Positions 41,796 through 51,558 of a stretch of DNA of 64,000 bases are shown here, one piece after another. The number at the start of each line of letters is the position of its first letter. Positions within the stretch are counted from its first letter, which is position 1. The DNA is from Phaeobacter porticola. Lineage in GTDB: Bacteria; Pseudomonadota; Alphaproteobacteria; Rhodobacterales; Rhodobacteraceae. The position numbers and the translations under genes were made by a program. The notes beneath the pieces are model-generated. The model did not search any database, was not told the origin of the DNA, and saw nothing but the letters and a program-made list of their open reading frames with translations. Location: contig NZ_CP016367.1 of NCBI RefSeq assembly GCF_001888185.1, positions 1-64,000 on the forward strand, written 5' to 3'.

Positions 41796-43733
41796 ATGCT
41801 GCATGCAATGGAAAGCCGTTGGCGGTATCCGATCGCCATCCTGCTCGGTCTCGGTGTTGGCACCTGGATCGGTGCCGCGATCGCCACGCTCTATCTGATG
41901 GCGCGATTTGGTGAAGACCTGGGTGGGTTCGATATTTTCGAACTTTGGCTGCTCAATCTGTCTGATCCACGGATCAAGGCAAACCCTGCGGTGGAACATA
42001 CTGCGTGGCTCATCACGGCACTTCCTGCCCTGCTTCTGGCGGCGACAGGAGCGACATCCGTTCATCGCGGGTCGCTCACCGATTATGATGATGCGCATTT
42101 CCAGTCGCGTCCCGAGCTCCGCCGCAACCGTATGTCGGCGTCTCTTTCCCAGAACGGCTTTCTGTTCGGCAAGCTCGGGTCACCTGCGTCCCCTGCGCCT
42201 TTCGTGTCTGCCACGCCAGATCGCTTCCCACACGCTATGATGATCGCGCCAACGGGCCGGGGCAAAGGGGTAGGCTTCGTTTTGCCGAACCTTTTGCACT
42301 TCCAGGGCAGTGCCGTGATCCTCGACGTTAAGGGCGAGAATTTCGAGAAGACATCCATCCACCGCAAAAAGGCGCTGAACAATCAGGTCTGGTACTTTTC
42401 GCCCTATGACTACGTTCAGCCCGAGGGCAAGAACGGGCCCGTCCTGACCCGCACGCACCGGTTCAATCCTCTCCAGCGCATTGCCGATCTGCCCAGCCCC
42501 GAGCAGCAATACACCGCCGTCAACACCATGGCGGACTTGTTCCTCATCGTCGAAAGCGTGAACGCGCAGAGCTTTTTCCAGGCCGGACGCAGCCTGTTCG
42601 TGGCGTCTTGCCTCTATGCCATCGAGACCGGCAAGCCGACGATCGGTGAGGCGCTGCGGATCATGACTGGCGGCGGCAATAAAAAGGAATTCTACAAACG
42701 GGCCGCCATGCAGACCGCGAACCCGGTGGTGGCAGAGATTTTCCTGAGCATGGCCGACGAAGTGGACAAGATTCTCGATTCCTATGTCAGTGTGATCCGC
42801 GGTGCCGGATTGGAGCTCTGGCTCGATCCGGCGGTGGACCGAGCGACACAGGCAAGCGATTTCGACTTCGGGACGTTCCGACGAAAGCCACAGTCGCTCT
42901 ATATTGTCGTGCAGCCGGAGCACCTGAAAACACTGGCCCCCCTGATCCGGCTCCTGTTCGCCGATGCCATCGCATGTCTGCAGCGCGCGCATCCCGGACC
43001 GGACGAGCCACATCCCGTCATGTTCCTGATGGATGAATTCGACCAACTGGGCAAACAACCCCTGGTCTTGCAGAGCATCAAGACGATCCGTTCCTATGGC
43101 GGGCGGCTCTTTATCATCTCGCAGTCGATCCCCGGTCTTGAGGGCATCTACGGCGAAACCGACCGCCGCGCGCTGCAGGCCGGTGCGGGTGTACAGATCT
43201 ACATGACCCCGCAAGATGATCGCACTGCCGACGTGCTGTCCGCAGCCCTCGGCAAACGCACGATCGTGGGCAAGACCAGATCACAGGCAACCGTGCGCAA
43301 GCTCTCGGAAAGCGCAAATATCAGCCGTCGCTCGGAAGAACGGGCGCTGGTATCCCCCGCTGAATTGCTGCGTTTCCCGCTCGACAAAGTCCTTGTCCTG
43401 CCCGAGGGGCAATATCCCATCAAGGCGGATCACATCCGCTACTATGCGGACCGGCATTTTGAGGAGATCGACAAAGCACGGCAAGGGCATGCCTTGCCCT
43501 ATCCTCCTGCTGCAGCGCCAGTCTCGAACAGGCCGAAGAAAATCACCCTCGAGCAACCAGAACCCGCAGCACCCGCGGCGATCTCCATGGGCGACAAGGA
43601 ATTCGAGACTGCGGTCCAGACCTATACAGGCGCGCTACAGGGATACGCAGAAGCCGCCAGGGCAAAGCCAAAGAAAACACGATCTGGTCGTAGGCAACGG
43701 AGCTCAGGCTTGGCCGGAACTAGTACAGCCTGA
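41796..43733 (+). CDS. virD4: VirD4/TraG coupling protein
   Basis: A 645-residue type IV coupling ATPase that links the relaxosome to the secretion channel. Two N-terminal membrane helices lie at about residues 9-32 and 66-88. Walker A APTGRGKG is at 151-158, and Walker B MFLMDEFDQLG has D413/E414. The VirD4 signature IISQSIPGLEGIYGE lies at about 436-450. The C-terminal tail (about 555-645) is hydrophilic and basic. It begins 12 bases after the relaxase stop. The virB genes expected alongside are separated from it by the 10.6 kb defence island and lie on the other strand. Confidence 0.95.
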   Translation: MLHAMESRWRYPIAILLGLGVGTWIGAAIATLYLMARFGEDLGGFDIFELWLLNLSDPRIKANPAVEHTAWLITALPALLLAATGATSVHRGSLTDYDDAHFQSRPELRRNRMSASLSQNGFLFGKLGSPASPAPFVSATPDRFPHAMMIAPTGRGKGVGFVLPNLLHFQGSAVILDVKGENFEKTSIHRKKALNNQVWYFSPYDYVQPEGKNGPVLTRTHRFNPLQRIADLPSPEQQYTAVNTMADLFLIVESVNAQSFFQAGRSLFVASCLYAIETGKPTIGEALRIMTGGGNKKEFYKRAAMQTANPVVAEIFLSMADEVDKILDSYVSVIRGAGLELWLDPAVDRATQASDFDFGTFRRKPQSLYIVVQPEHLKTLAPLIRLLFADAIACLQRAHPGPDEPHPVMFLMDEFDQLGKQPLVLQSIKTIRSYGGRLFIISQSIPGLEGIYGETDRRALQAGAGVQIYMTPQDDRTADVLSAALGKRTIVGKTRSQATVRKLSESANISRRSEERALVSPAELLRFPLDKVLVLPEGQYPIKADHIRYYADRHFEEIDKARQGHALPYPPAAAPVSNRPKKITLEQPEPAAPAAISMGDKEFETAVQTYTGALQGYAEAARAKPKKTRSGRRQRSSGLAGTSTA

Positions 43734-43986
43734 CCACTTCTAAATCATTAAACAAATAGAAACCAAGGCTTAAGAAGCGCTTACGATCCTAGTCTGGGCT
43801 TAGGTAGTGGATTAAGGTGATGGGGTGGCCGATGGCCGAATGCTTGGAGAAGGGCTGACGCTTGGCTTCGCCCAAGGCTCCGAGTTATTCTTTTTGGCAG
43901 TGTAAACAGCTTTGCGCATTTATTTTCAAAGCGTTGCACATTCTGCCGCGAGAGTTAGTGTGACATCATTTCCGAACATATGACCT

Positions 43987-46900
43987 ATGGGGGAACTTTT
44001 GCGGATTGTCGACAACACAACCACGCTGCTGGGAGATGATCTGAAAAGCGAGCTGTCCGGCGCGTCGAAATTTCGGGTCGCCGCCGCGTGCTTCTCTATT
44101 TACGCATTCGATGCCCTGAAAACGGAATTGAGTGAACTAAAAGAGTTCGAGTTCATTTTTACCACACCGACGTTTACCCCAAACGGTGCGATCGACCGCA
44201 TCAAGAAGGAGAAGCGTGAGTTTTTCATTCCCAAAGGGCGAGCGGCAGAAACGCTTTCAGGCAGCGAGTTTGAGATTCAGCTTCGGAACAAGATGACTCA
44301 ACGGGCGGTCGCGCGGGAATGTGCCGACTGGATCCGCAAAAAGGCGCGCTTCAAGTCGAACGTCACATCAGCACCGATGCAGCAGTTCGGACATGTGCAG
44401 CGGTCCGAGACCGGTGCGGCCTATATGCCGCTGTCAGGGTTTACCGCTGTTGACCTCGGGTATCAGCGCGGGGATGCGGTCTCAAGCTACACACAGGTCA
44501 TGGATGAGCCCCAGTTTGCGCAGACCTACCTGAACCTCTTTGACCAGATCTGGAATGATGAGGAAAAGCTGCGAGATGTCACGGCCGAAGTCCTTGAGCA
44601 CATCGAGTCCGTGTACCAGGAGAATCCTGCCGAACGGGTCTACTTCATGATTCTGTTCAACCTGTTCAGCGACTTCCTGAGCGAGATCGATGAGGACGTT
44701 CTGCCTAAGGATCGAACCGGTTATCTTGAAAGTCTTGTTTGGCAGAAGCTCTTCAATTTCCAGCGAGATGCCGCCGTCGGCGTTATCAACAAGCTGGAAA
44801 CTTATAACGGGTGCATTCTGGCCGACAGTGTGGGGCTGGGCAAAACCTTCACGGCTCTGGCGGTGGTGAAGTATTACGAACTGCGCAACAAGGACGTTCT
44901 GGTCCTGTGCCCGAAAAAGCTAGCAGACAACTGGCGCAACTATAATGCAAACCTGACCACCAACATTTTCGCCAAGGACCGGTTTCGATACGACGTGTTG
45001 TGCCATACGGACCTTTCACGAACGTCTGGCGAGTCATTCGGGATGCGGCTCGATCGTGTGAACTGGGGCAATTACGATCTGGTCGTCATCGATGAATCCC
45101 ACAACTTCCGGAACAACGATGTCTACAAGGACCGCGAAACCCGTTACCAACGTCTGATGAACCAGGTGATCAAGGCCGGGGTCAAGACCAAGGTCCTGAT
45201 GTTGTCGGCGACGCCGGTTAACAATCGTTTCACAGATCTGAGAAACCAACTGGCGCTTGCCTATGAAGGGCATTCAGATGCCCTGAGCAAGAACCTGAAA
45301 ACCAAGACCAGCGTGGAAGAGATATTTCGTCGCGCGCAGACTGCGTTTAACGTCTGGTCCAACTTACCCCCGGATCAAAGGACGCCAGCCTCCATCCTAA
45401 GGGCACTGGATTTCGATTTCTTCGAGCTGCTCGATGCGGTGACGATCGCGCGATCCCGCAAGCATATCGAAACCTTCTACGACACGGCGGACATCGGCAA
45501 GTTTCCAACGCGACTGAAGCCGTTGTCACATCATCTGCCGATCACGCACCGTGACGACGTCATCGGCTTCAATGAGATATTCGCCCAGCTGAGCGACCTG
45601 AAAATGGCCGTCTATGCACCGGTCAACTATATCCAGCCCAGTCGTTTGAAAAAATATGAAGACCTCTATGACACCAAGACGGAGGGCGGCAAAGGCACGC
45701 TGAAACAGGCTGACCGCGAGAAGAGCCTGCAAGCCTTGATGACGACCAACCTGCTCAAGCGGTTGGAAAGCTCTGTCCATGCATTCCGCAAGACCCTTGG
45801 CGCGCTGTCCGGCAATATCGGCCGGACGCTGGATGCCATTGCCCAGTTCGAGGCTTCCGGCGGTGCAGCGACGGTCGAGGATTTGGACATCGACCTGGAA
45901 GCTGTTGCGGACGAGGATGACGACTTCGCCGATTTCTCTGTAGGTAAGAAGATCAAGATTGATCTGGCAGATATGGACGTCACGGCCTGGAAGCAGGAGT
46001 TGTCGGTCGACAAGATCATCATCGATGGCCTGATTGCCGAGATGGAGAAGGTCACGCCCGAAGACGACGCGAAGCTTCAGCATCTAATTGCCGAGATCGC
46101 CGGAAAGATGGCCAACCCTCTGAACCCCGGCAACAGCAAGGTGGTCGTTTTCACCGCCTATGCCGATACCGCGAACTACCTGTTCGATCAGCTCGCGCCA
46201 CATTTCGCCGATGCACAGAACATTCACAGCGGCATTGTCACCGGATCGGGCAATCCGCGAACCACGCTCAAGAAATACTATGACTTCCAATCCGTCCTGA
46301 CGCTCTTTGCCCCCCGCGCCAAGGAGAAGGACAAGATCATGCCCGATGATCCGGCTGAGCTGGACATCCTGATCGGCACCGACTGCATATCCGAGGGACA
46401 GAACCTTCAGGATTGCGACTACCTGATCAACTATGACATCCACTGGAATCCTGTTCGCATCGTCCAGCGGTTCGGCCGGATCGACCGCATCGGCTCGCCC
46501 AACACCCAGATCCAGCTGTCCAACTACTGGCCCGACATCAGCCTGGACGAATACATCAACCTCAAGGAACGCGTCGAGAACCGGATGCATATCGTCGACA
46601 TGGCGGGCACCGGCGAGGATAACGTGCTCACCTCCAAAAGCTCGGACGTCGCCTACCGCAAGGACCAACTTCAGCGCCTTCAGAACGAGGTGATCGAGCT
46701 TGAGGACGTGAAGACCGGCATTTCCATCACCGACCTGGGCCTGAACGACTTCCGGATGGACCTGCTCAACTACCTCAAGACCCATGATGACCTGCCGCGC
46801 ATGCCGCATGGGTTGCACACGGTCATCCCGTCGGACCCCAAGCGCGGCCTGCACCCCGGCGTGATCTTCACGCTGCGCAACATCCATGACAGCGTGAACG

Positions 46901-47259
46901 TGGGCCAGCAGAACCGCCTGCATCCTTATTACCTGATCTATATCGGTCAGGACGGCCAGATCATCGCGGACCAGACACAGGTCAAACGCCTGCTTGATCT
47001 GATCCGGTCGGGCTGCAAGGGCGTCACACAGCCCATTCGCGACTTGTGCACAGCCTTCAACGCGGAAACGCAGGACGGGCGCAAGATGGGCACCTACTCA
47101 AACCTGCTCAACGACGCCATCCGCTCGATGATCGAGGTCAAGGAGGAACGTGACATCGACAGCCTGTTCTCGGGCGGGCATACCACGGCGCTGACCCAGA
47201 CCATCGCGGGGCTGGAGGATTTCGAACTCATCGCCTTCATCGTGGTGCGCGACCCATGA
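43987..47259 (+). CDS. PLD-like/SNF2 helicase of the defence island
   Basis: A 1090-residue protein. Residues about 1-180 resemble the PLD-like domain found before SNF2 helicases in defence loci, but I find no HxK...D catalytic motif, so it may bind DNA without cutting. The SNF2 core has Walker A ADSVGLGKT (279-287), DESH (369-372), LMLSATPVNN (about 398-407), a C-terminal half with TAYADTANYL, GTDCISEGQN (D799) and QRFGRIDRIG (827-836). It translocates on DNA; the PLD part may sense ends. It is the first gene of a five-gene operon and overlaps the DUF4391 gene by 4 bases. The 250 bases before it are AT-rich and mark the island boundary. Confidence 0.88.
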   Translation: MGELLRIVDNTTTLLGDDLKSELSGASKFRVAAACFSIYAFDALKTELSELKEFEFIFTTPTFTPNGAIDRIKKEKREFFIPKGRAAETLSGSEFEIQLRNKMTQRAVARECADWIRKKARFKSNVTSAPMQQFGHVQRSETGAAYMPLSGFTAVDLGYQRGDAVSSYTQVMDEPQFAQTYLNLFDQIWNDEEKLRDVTAEVLEHIESVYQENPAERVYFMILFNLFSDFLSEIDEDVLPKDRTGYLESLVWQKLFNFQRDAAVGVINKLETYNGCILADSVGLGKTFTALAVVKYYELRNKDVLVLCPKKLADNWRNYNANLTTNIFAKDRFRYDVLCHTDLSRTSGESFGMRLDRVNWGNYDLVVIDESHNFRNNDVYKDRETRYQRLMNQVIKAGVKTKVLMLSATPVNNRFTDLRNQLALAYEGHSDALSKNLKTKTSVEEIFRRAQTAFNVWSNLPPDQRTPASILRALDFDFFELLDAVTIARSRKHIETFYDTADIGKFPTRLKPLSHHLPITHRDDVIGFNEIFAQLSDLKMAVYAPVNYIQPSRLKKYEDLYDTKTEGGKGTLKQADREKSLQALMTTNLLKRLESSVHAFRKTLGALSGNIGRTLDAIAQFEASGGAATVEDLDIDLEAVADEDDDFADFSVGKKIKIDLADMDVTAWKQELSVDKIIIDGLIAEMEKVTPEDDAKLQHLIAEIAGKMANPLNPGNSKVVVFTAYADTANYLFDQLAPHFADAQNIHSGIVTGSGNPRTTLKKYYDFQSVLTLFAPRAKEKDKIMPDDPAELDILIGTDCISEGQNLQDCDYLINYDIHWNPVRIVQRFGRIDRIGSPNTQIQLSNYWPDISLDEYINLKERVENRMHIVDMAGTGEDNVLTSKSSDVAYRKDQLQRLQNEVIELEDVKTGISITDLGLNDFRMDLLNYLKTHDDLPRMPHGLHTVIPSDPKRGLHPGVIFTLRNIHDSVNVGQQNRLHPYYLIYIGQDGQIIADQTQVKRLLDLIRSGCKGVTQPIRDLCTAFNAETQDGRKMGTYSNLLNDAIRSMIEVKEERDIDSLFSGGHTTALTQTIAGLEDFELIAFIVVRDP

Positions 47260-47945
47260 CGCTGTATCAATACCCGCCCCAAACTGCCTTGAAACGTGTG
47301 ATCCCCAAGACCCGCATCTATGACGGGGCCGCCGCCAGCACGGCCCTGCGCGAGCGTTTCGTGCGCGAGGTGGATCAGATCACATGGGCGCACAAGCTCG
47401 CCCCCGAAACGCTGAACCTGCCCGCCACGCCTGCGGTGCCGGAAATTCAGGTGTTCCGTATTACGCTCAAGGGCGACGCGCTGCATGACGACATCCTGCG
47501 CGCCATGGATCGCGCCATTCCCTTCCCGCTGCTGTTCGAGCTGGTGGCGGGGGACCGCATCCAACCCGCCGCCGCCTATAAACGCCCGTCCGAGGCGGAG
47601 CGCGGCAAATGGGTGCTGTCCGATCCCTTGCGGGGGGAGTGGACCGCGCATGACGCCCCCCGCGCGCCCTTGCCGGTGGCGGTCAACCTGGGTGTGCTCT
47701 ATGAGCGGATGCTGTCCGCGCTTATGCCGGTTGCGCCGGTGCCGGGCGAGGATGTGGAGAGCCGCCTTGCGCGACTGACGGCAATCAGGGCAAAAGAGCG
47801 TGAGATTGCGCAGCTTCAGTCGAAGTTGAAACGCGAAAGCCAGTTTAATATCAAAGTGACGCTGCACGGCCAATTGGCCGAGGCACAGGCGGCCATTGAC
47901 CATATGAAAGACCCGGGAAAAACGGGCGGGGGAAACCATGAGTGA
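47256..47945 (+). CDS. DUF4391 family protein
   Basis: A 229-residue protein matching DUF4391, a family found next to helicases and type III methylases. Landmarks are ITWAHKLAPETLNLP (about residues 43-57), EIQVFRITLKGDALH, and AIPFPLLFELVAGD (about 86-99). The end (about 185-215) is a predicted coiled coil. No catalytic motif is visible; it may be a structural or specificity adaptor. It overlaps both neighbours (4 bases with the helicase, 8 bases with mod), so it is translated with them and is probably an integral component. Confidence 0.82.
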   Translation: MTLYQYPPQTALKRVIPKTRIYDGAAASTALRERFVREVDQITWAHKLAPETLNLPATPAVPEIQVFRITLKGDALHDDILRAMDRAIPFPLLFELVAGDRIQPAAAYKRPSEAERGKWVLSDPLRGEWTAHDAPRAPLPVAVNLGVLYERMLSALMPVAPVPGEDVESRLARLTAIRAKEREIAQLQSKLKRESQFNIKVTLHGQLAEAQAAIDHMKDPGKTGGGNHE

Positions 47946-49842
47946 CGAGATTGAAAAGCTGAAAATGCACAGCCCCGACCTGACCGCGCAGAATGTGGAG
48001 CGGATCGCTGCGCTGTTTCCGGGTTGTGTGACGGAAAGCACCGGCCCGGACGGGACGCTGCGCCGCGCGGTGGATTTTGACCTGCTGCGGCAGGAACTGT
48101 CGGACAGCATCGTGGAGGGCCCGCAAGAGCGGTATCATCTGGACTGGCCGGGCAAGCGGCAGGCGCTGGTCACGGCCAATGCGCCGATTGCCAAAACCCT
48201 GCGGCCTGTGCGGGCGGAGTCGGTGGAGTTCGACACCACCCGGAATTTGTTCATCGAGGGCGATAATCTAGAGGCGCTGAAACTGCTGCAAGAGACCTAT
48301 TTGGGCAAGGTCAAGATGATCTATATCGACCCGCCCTATAATACGGGGAATGATTTTGTCTATGACGATGACTTTGCCGAAGGCACGGCAGAGTTTCTGG
48401 CCAAGTCAAATCAGGTGGATGAGGCAGGCAATCGGCTGGTGGCAAACCAGACTGCCAATGGTCGGTTTCATTCGGACTGGCTTTCAATGATTTATGCTCG
48501 ATTGAAGCTTGCAAGAAACCTCTTGTCTGATGATGGAATGATCTTTGTTAGTATTGATGACAACGAACAAGGCAACCTGCGCGGACTCTGCGATGAAGTT
48601 TTTGGGCACGAAAATTTCGTTGAGTGCTTTGTATGGAAGAAAAGCTATGGAGGGGGGCCGAAAGAAAAATATGCTGTGACGCAGCACGAATACATACTCA
48701 TGTATGCGCGTAGTATGGCAGATCTATCGCCTTTTGCGTTGCCTTATGATCCTAAGAAGGTTGAACGATATTATAGTGGTCGTGATGAGCACTTTGAGAA
48801 ACGGGGGCCGTATCGTCTAAAGCCACTCGAAGCAACCAAGAGCATGGATGCAAGGCCAAATTTGGTCTACGAAATTCCGCTTGCTGATGGTGAAATCGTT
48901 CGGCCACAGCGACAATGGCTCTGGGGCCGTGATCGTGTATTGGAAGCATTAGAAAACAACCATGTGATTGTTGTGCGCAACAAGGATCGAGTGACGCTAA
49001 ACTATAAGCAATATCTACGTGATGAGGATGGCGTCGAAAGGGGGGAGAAGCCATTCAGTGTAATTGATGGCATTTATACCCAGCATGGAACAGCTGATCT
49101 TTCAGCTCATTTCCCTGAGGCAGTTGTCGTTCAGTTCCCTAAACCAGTTGCCCTGATAAAGCAGTTTATCCAAATAGCACTTTCCAGTGACCCAAATGCA
49201 ATTATTCTCGATTTCTTTGCAGGAAGTGCGACAACGGCTGAGGCTGTCTTCTCATTGCCAATTGAAGTGCAGAAGAACGTTCAGTTTATCCTTGTGCAAA
49301 TACCAGAGGACGTTCCAGAAGGAGCACCGGCGCGCAAGGCAGGATTTCAACGGATTACAGATATCTCCAAAGAACGCATCCGCCGCGCGGGGGCAAAAAT
49401 CCTCGAAGGGGAGTGTCACCCCGACTGGAACCGCGATGTGGGCTTTCGCGTGCTGAAAATCGACAGCTCGAACATGGCCGATGTCTATTACACCCCCGAC
49501 GCCACCACTCAGGCCGACCTGCTGACCCGCGTGGACAACATCAAACCCGACCGCAGCCCCGAAGACCTGCTGTTTCAGGTGCTGCTGGACTGGGGCGTTG
49601 ACCTGACCCTGCCCATCACCCGCGAGAGCGTCGCGGGCAAGACCGTCTTCACCGTCGCCGGCACCGCCCTGATCGCCTGTTTCGACAACGGCGTGGATGA
49701 AACCCTCGTCAAAACCCTCGCCACCCGCCATCCCCTGCGCGTGGTGTTCAAGGACACAGGCTTCAAGGACGACGCGACAAAGATCAACGTCAAACAGATC
49801 TTCAAATCCCTGTCGCCCGACACAGACGTCAAAGCCATCTGA
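47938..49842 (+). CDS. mod: Type III DNA adenine methyltransferase (Mod)
   Basis: A 634-residue N6-adenine methyltransferase. Motif IV DPPYNTG is at 131-137 and motif I DFFAGSAT at 425-432. This IV-before-I order is the beta class typical of type III Mod, and the target recognition domain lies between. From about 48,485 to 49,370 the base composition drops to roughly 40% GC (two 60-base lines counted: 38% and 42%), while the flanks are 53-63%. The middle was therefore probably replaced by recombination. It shares one base with the next gene's start (TGATG). With Res it should form a type III restriction complex. Confidence 0.92.
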   Translation: MSDEIEKLKMHSPDLTAQNVERIAALFPGCVTESTGPDGTLRRAVDFDLLRQELSDSIVEGPQERYHLDWPGKRQALVTANAPIAKTLRPVRAESVEFDTTRNLFIEGDNLEALKLLQETYLGKVKMIYIDPPYNTGNDFVYDDDFAEGTAEFLAKSNQVDEAGNRLVANQTANGRFHSDWLSMIYARLKLARNLLSDDGMIFVSIDDNEQGNLRGLCDEVFGHENFVECFVWKKSYGGGPKEKYAVTQHEYILMYARSMADLSPFALPYDPKKVERYYSGRDEHFEKRGPYRLKPLEATKSMDARPNLVYEIPLADGEIVRPQRQWLWGRDRVLEALENNHVIVVRNKDRVTLNYKQYLRDEDGVERGEKPFSVIDGIYTQHGTADLSAHFPEAVVVQFPKPVALIKQFIQIALSSDPNAIILDFFAGSATTAEAVFSLPIEVQKNVQFILVQIPEDVPEGAPARKAGFQRITDISKERIRRAGAKILEGECHPDWNRDVGFRVLKIDSSNMADVYYTPDATTQADLLTRVDNIKPDRSPEDLLFQVLLDWGVDLTLPITRESVAGKTVFTVAGTALIACFDNGVDETLVKTLATRHPLRVVFKDTGFKDDATKINVKQIFKSLSPDTDVKAI

Positions 49843-51497
49843 TGACCCCCGCCGAGCTGCGCCTCAAACTGACTGACCTGATCGCCACCTGGGAAAACGA
49901 GGTGGTCGAGTTCAAGGAGGCGTCCAATTCCTATTCCACAGGGGATATCGGGAAATACTTTTCGGCCCTCTCGAATGAGGCAAACCTGAAGGACGTCGAC
50001 GCGGGCTGGCTTGTGTTCGGGGTGAATAACAAGAGCAGGACTGTCGTGGGGACGGATTACCGGCCGACCCCCGAGCATCTGCAAAGCCTCAAGCAGCAGA
50101 TTGCCGATGGTGCAGACCCGACAACCACGTTCCGGCAAATTCATGAGGTGGATGTGGACGGCAAGCGGGTTGTCATGTTGGAGATCCCGCCCGCCCCAAG
50201 GGGTATTCCGATTGCGTGGCAGGGTCAGACCTATGCGCGGGCAGGTGAAAGCCTGAGCGCACTTGGCTTTGCGAAACAGGATGAAATCCGCAACCAGACC
50301 CTGCACGGCGATTGGAGCGCGCAGGTGGTGGACGGTGCCACGCTGGACGATCTGGACCCGCAAGCGGTGGAACGCGCGCGCAGTGACTTTGCCCTGAAGC
50401 ATCAAAATCGGATTGACGCGGATGAGGTGCGCAGCTGGCCGGTGGCGACCCTGCTGGACCGCGCGAAGGTGACCCAACGCGGGCAGGTGACCCGCACGGC
50501 GCTGTTGCTGTTGGGGCGTGCAGAAAGCGCCTATCTGCTGTCCCCACATCCCGCCCAGATGACGTGGAAGCTGGTCGGACCGGAAACGGCCTATGAACAT
50601 TTCGGCCCGCCATTCCTGCTGGCGACCTCGCAGCTGTATCAACGTATCCGCAATATCCAGTTGCGCCTGTTGCCCGATGACGAGCTGCTGCCGCATGAGG
50701 TGTCGAAATACGATCAGAAGGTCGTGCTGGAGGCGCTGCACAACTGCATCGCCCATCAGGATTACCGCCAGAACCAGCGGATCATCGTGACCGAGCGGCC
50801 GGATCGCTTGGTGTTGGAGAACGCAGGCCGGTTCTTTGAGGGCGCGCCAGAGGATTATGTGCGCGGTGACAAGACGCCAAGGGGATATCGCAACCCCTAT
50901 CTGGTGCAGGCCATGGTCGAGCTGAACATGATCGACCAGATGGGTTACGGCATTCAGCGGATGTATGAAACGCAGCGGCGGCGTTACCTGCCGATGCCAG
51001 ATTACGAGGTGGCCGGGGACGCTGTGGTGATGACGGTCTATGGTGGGGTTGTTGATACGGCCTATACGCGGGTGCTGATGGAAAACGGCGGTTTGAAGCT
51101 GACCGACGTGCTGGCGCTGGACCGGGTGCAGAAAAGGTTGGAGGTGCCGGATGCGGCGATCCAGGCTCTGAAGCGCAAGGGGCTGGTTGAGGGGCGTAAA
51201 CCTCGGTTCCGCGTCTCGGCTGCTGTCGCGGCTGCATCGTCCAAGAAGGCCGAATACATCAAGACCCGTGCGTTTGACGATCAGCATTACGCGGACATGG
51301 TGGTTGAGTTTTTACGAAAGTTCGGCAGCGCTTCACGAAAGGACGTTGATGACCTGCTCTGGGACAAGTTAAGCGACGCCTTGGATGACACGCAGAAGAG
51401 AAACAAAATCGGAAACCTTCTCAGCGGCTTACGGCGCAAAGACGTGATTTTTAACGCTGGCTCCAAACCTGCCCCACAATGGAAGCTGTGCGAATGA
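49842..51497 (+). CDS. AlbA_2 (Schlafen-like) / ATPase regulator in the mod-res operon
   Basis: A 551-residue protein. The N-terminal AlbA_2/Schlafen-type domain (about residues 10-125; ENEVVEFKEASNSYS at 17-31) is followed by a GHKL-type ATP-binding part of the COG2865 kind (LHNCIAHQDYRQ at about 301-312, the N-box-like region, and MGYGIQRMYE at 367-376). C-terminal winged-helix segments come last. Such proteins are usually called putative transcriptional regulators, but Schlafen-type domains in defence operons can also act on nucleic acids. Its place between mod and res, sharing a base with mod, implies a role in this system. Confidence 0.82.
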   Translation: MTPAELRLKLTDLIATWENEVVEFKEASNSYSTGDIGKYFSALSNEANLKDVDAGWLVFGVNNKSRTVVGTDYRPTPEHLQSLKQQIADGADPTTTFRQIHEVDVDGKRVVMLEIPPAPRGIPIAWQGQTYARAGESLSALGFAKQDEIRNQTLHGDWSAQVVDGATLDDLDPQAVERARSDFALKHQNRIDADEVRSWPVATLLDRAKVTQRGQVTRTALLLLGRAESAYLLSPHPAQMTWKLVGPETAYEHFGPPFLLATSQLYQRIRNIQLRLLPDDELLPHEVSKYDQKVVLEALHNCIAHQDYRQNQRIIVTERPDRLVLENAGRFFEGAPEDYVRGDKTPRGYRNPYLVQAMVELNMIDQMGYGIQRMYETQRRRYLPMPDYEVAGDAVVMTVYGGVVDTAYTRVLMENGGLKLTDVLALDRVQKRLEVPDAAIQALKRKGLVEGRKPRFRVSAAVAAASSKKAEYIKTRAFDDQHYADMVVEFLRKFGSASRKDVDDLLWDKLSDALDDTQKRNKIGNLLSGLRRKDVIFNAGSKPAPQWKLCE

Positions 51498-51558
51498 AAC
51501 AAGAACATCCTACGAAAGAAATTACGAAAGAAGCGCTGGATTTAAGAAAGCGACAGTC

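Noticed and set aside
49575-51287. 570-residue ORF on the minus strand
   Set aside because: Antisense to the AlbA_2 gene and the end of mod; H/Q/R-rich composition and no motif.
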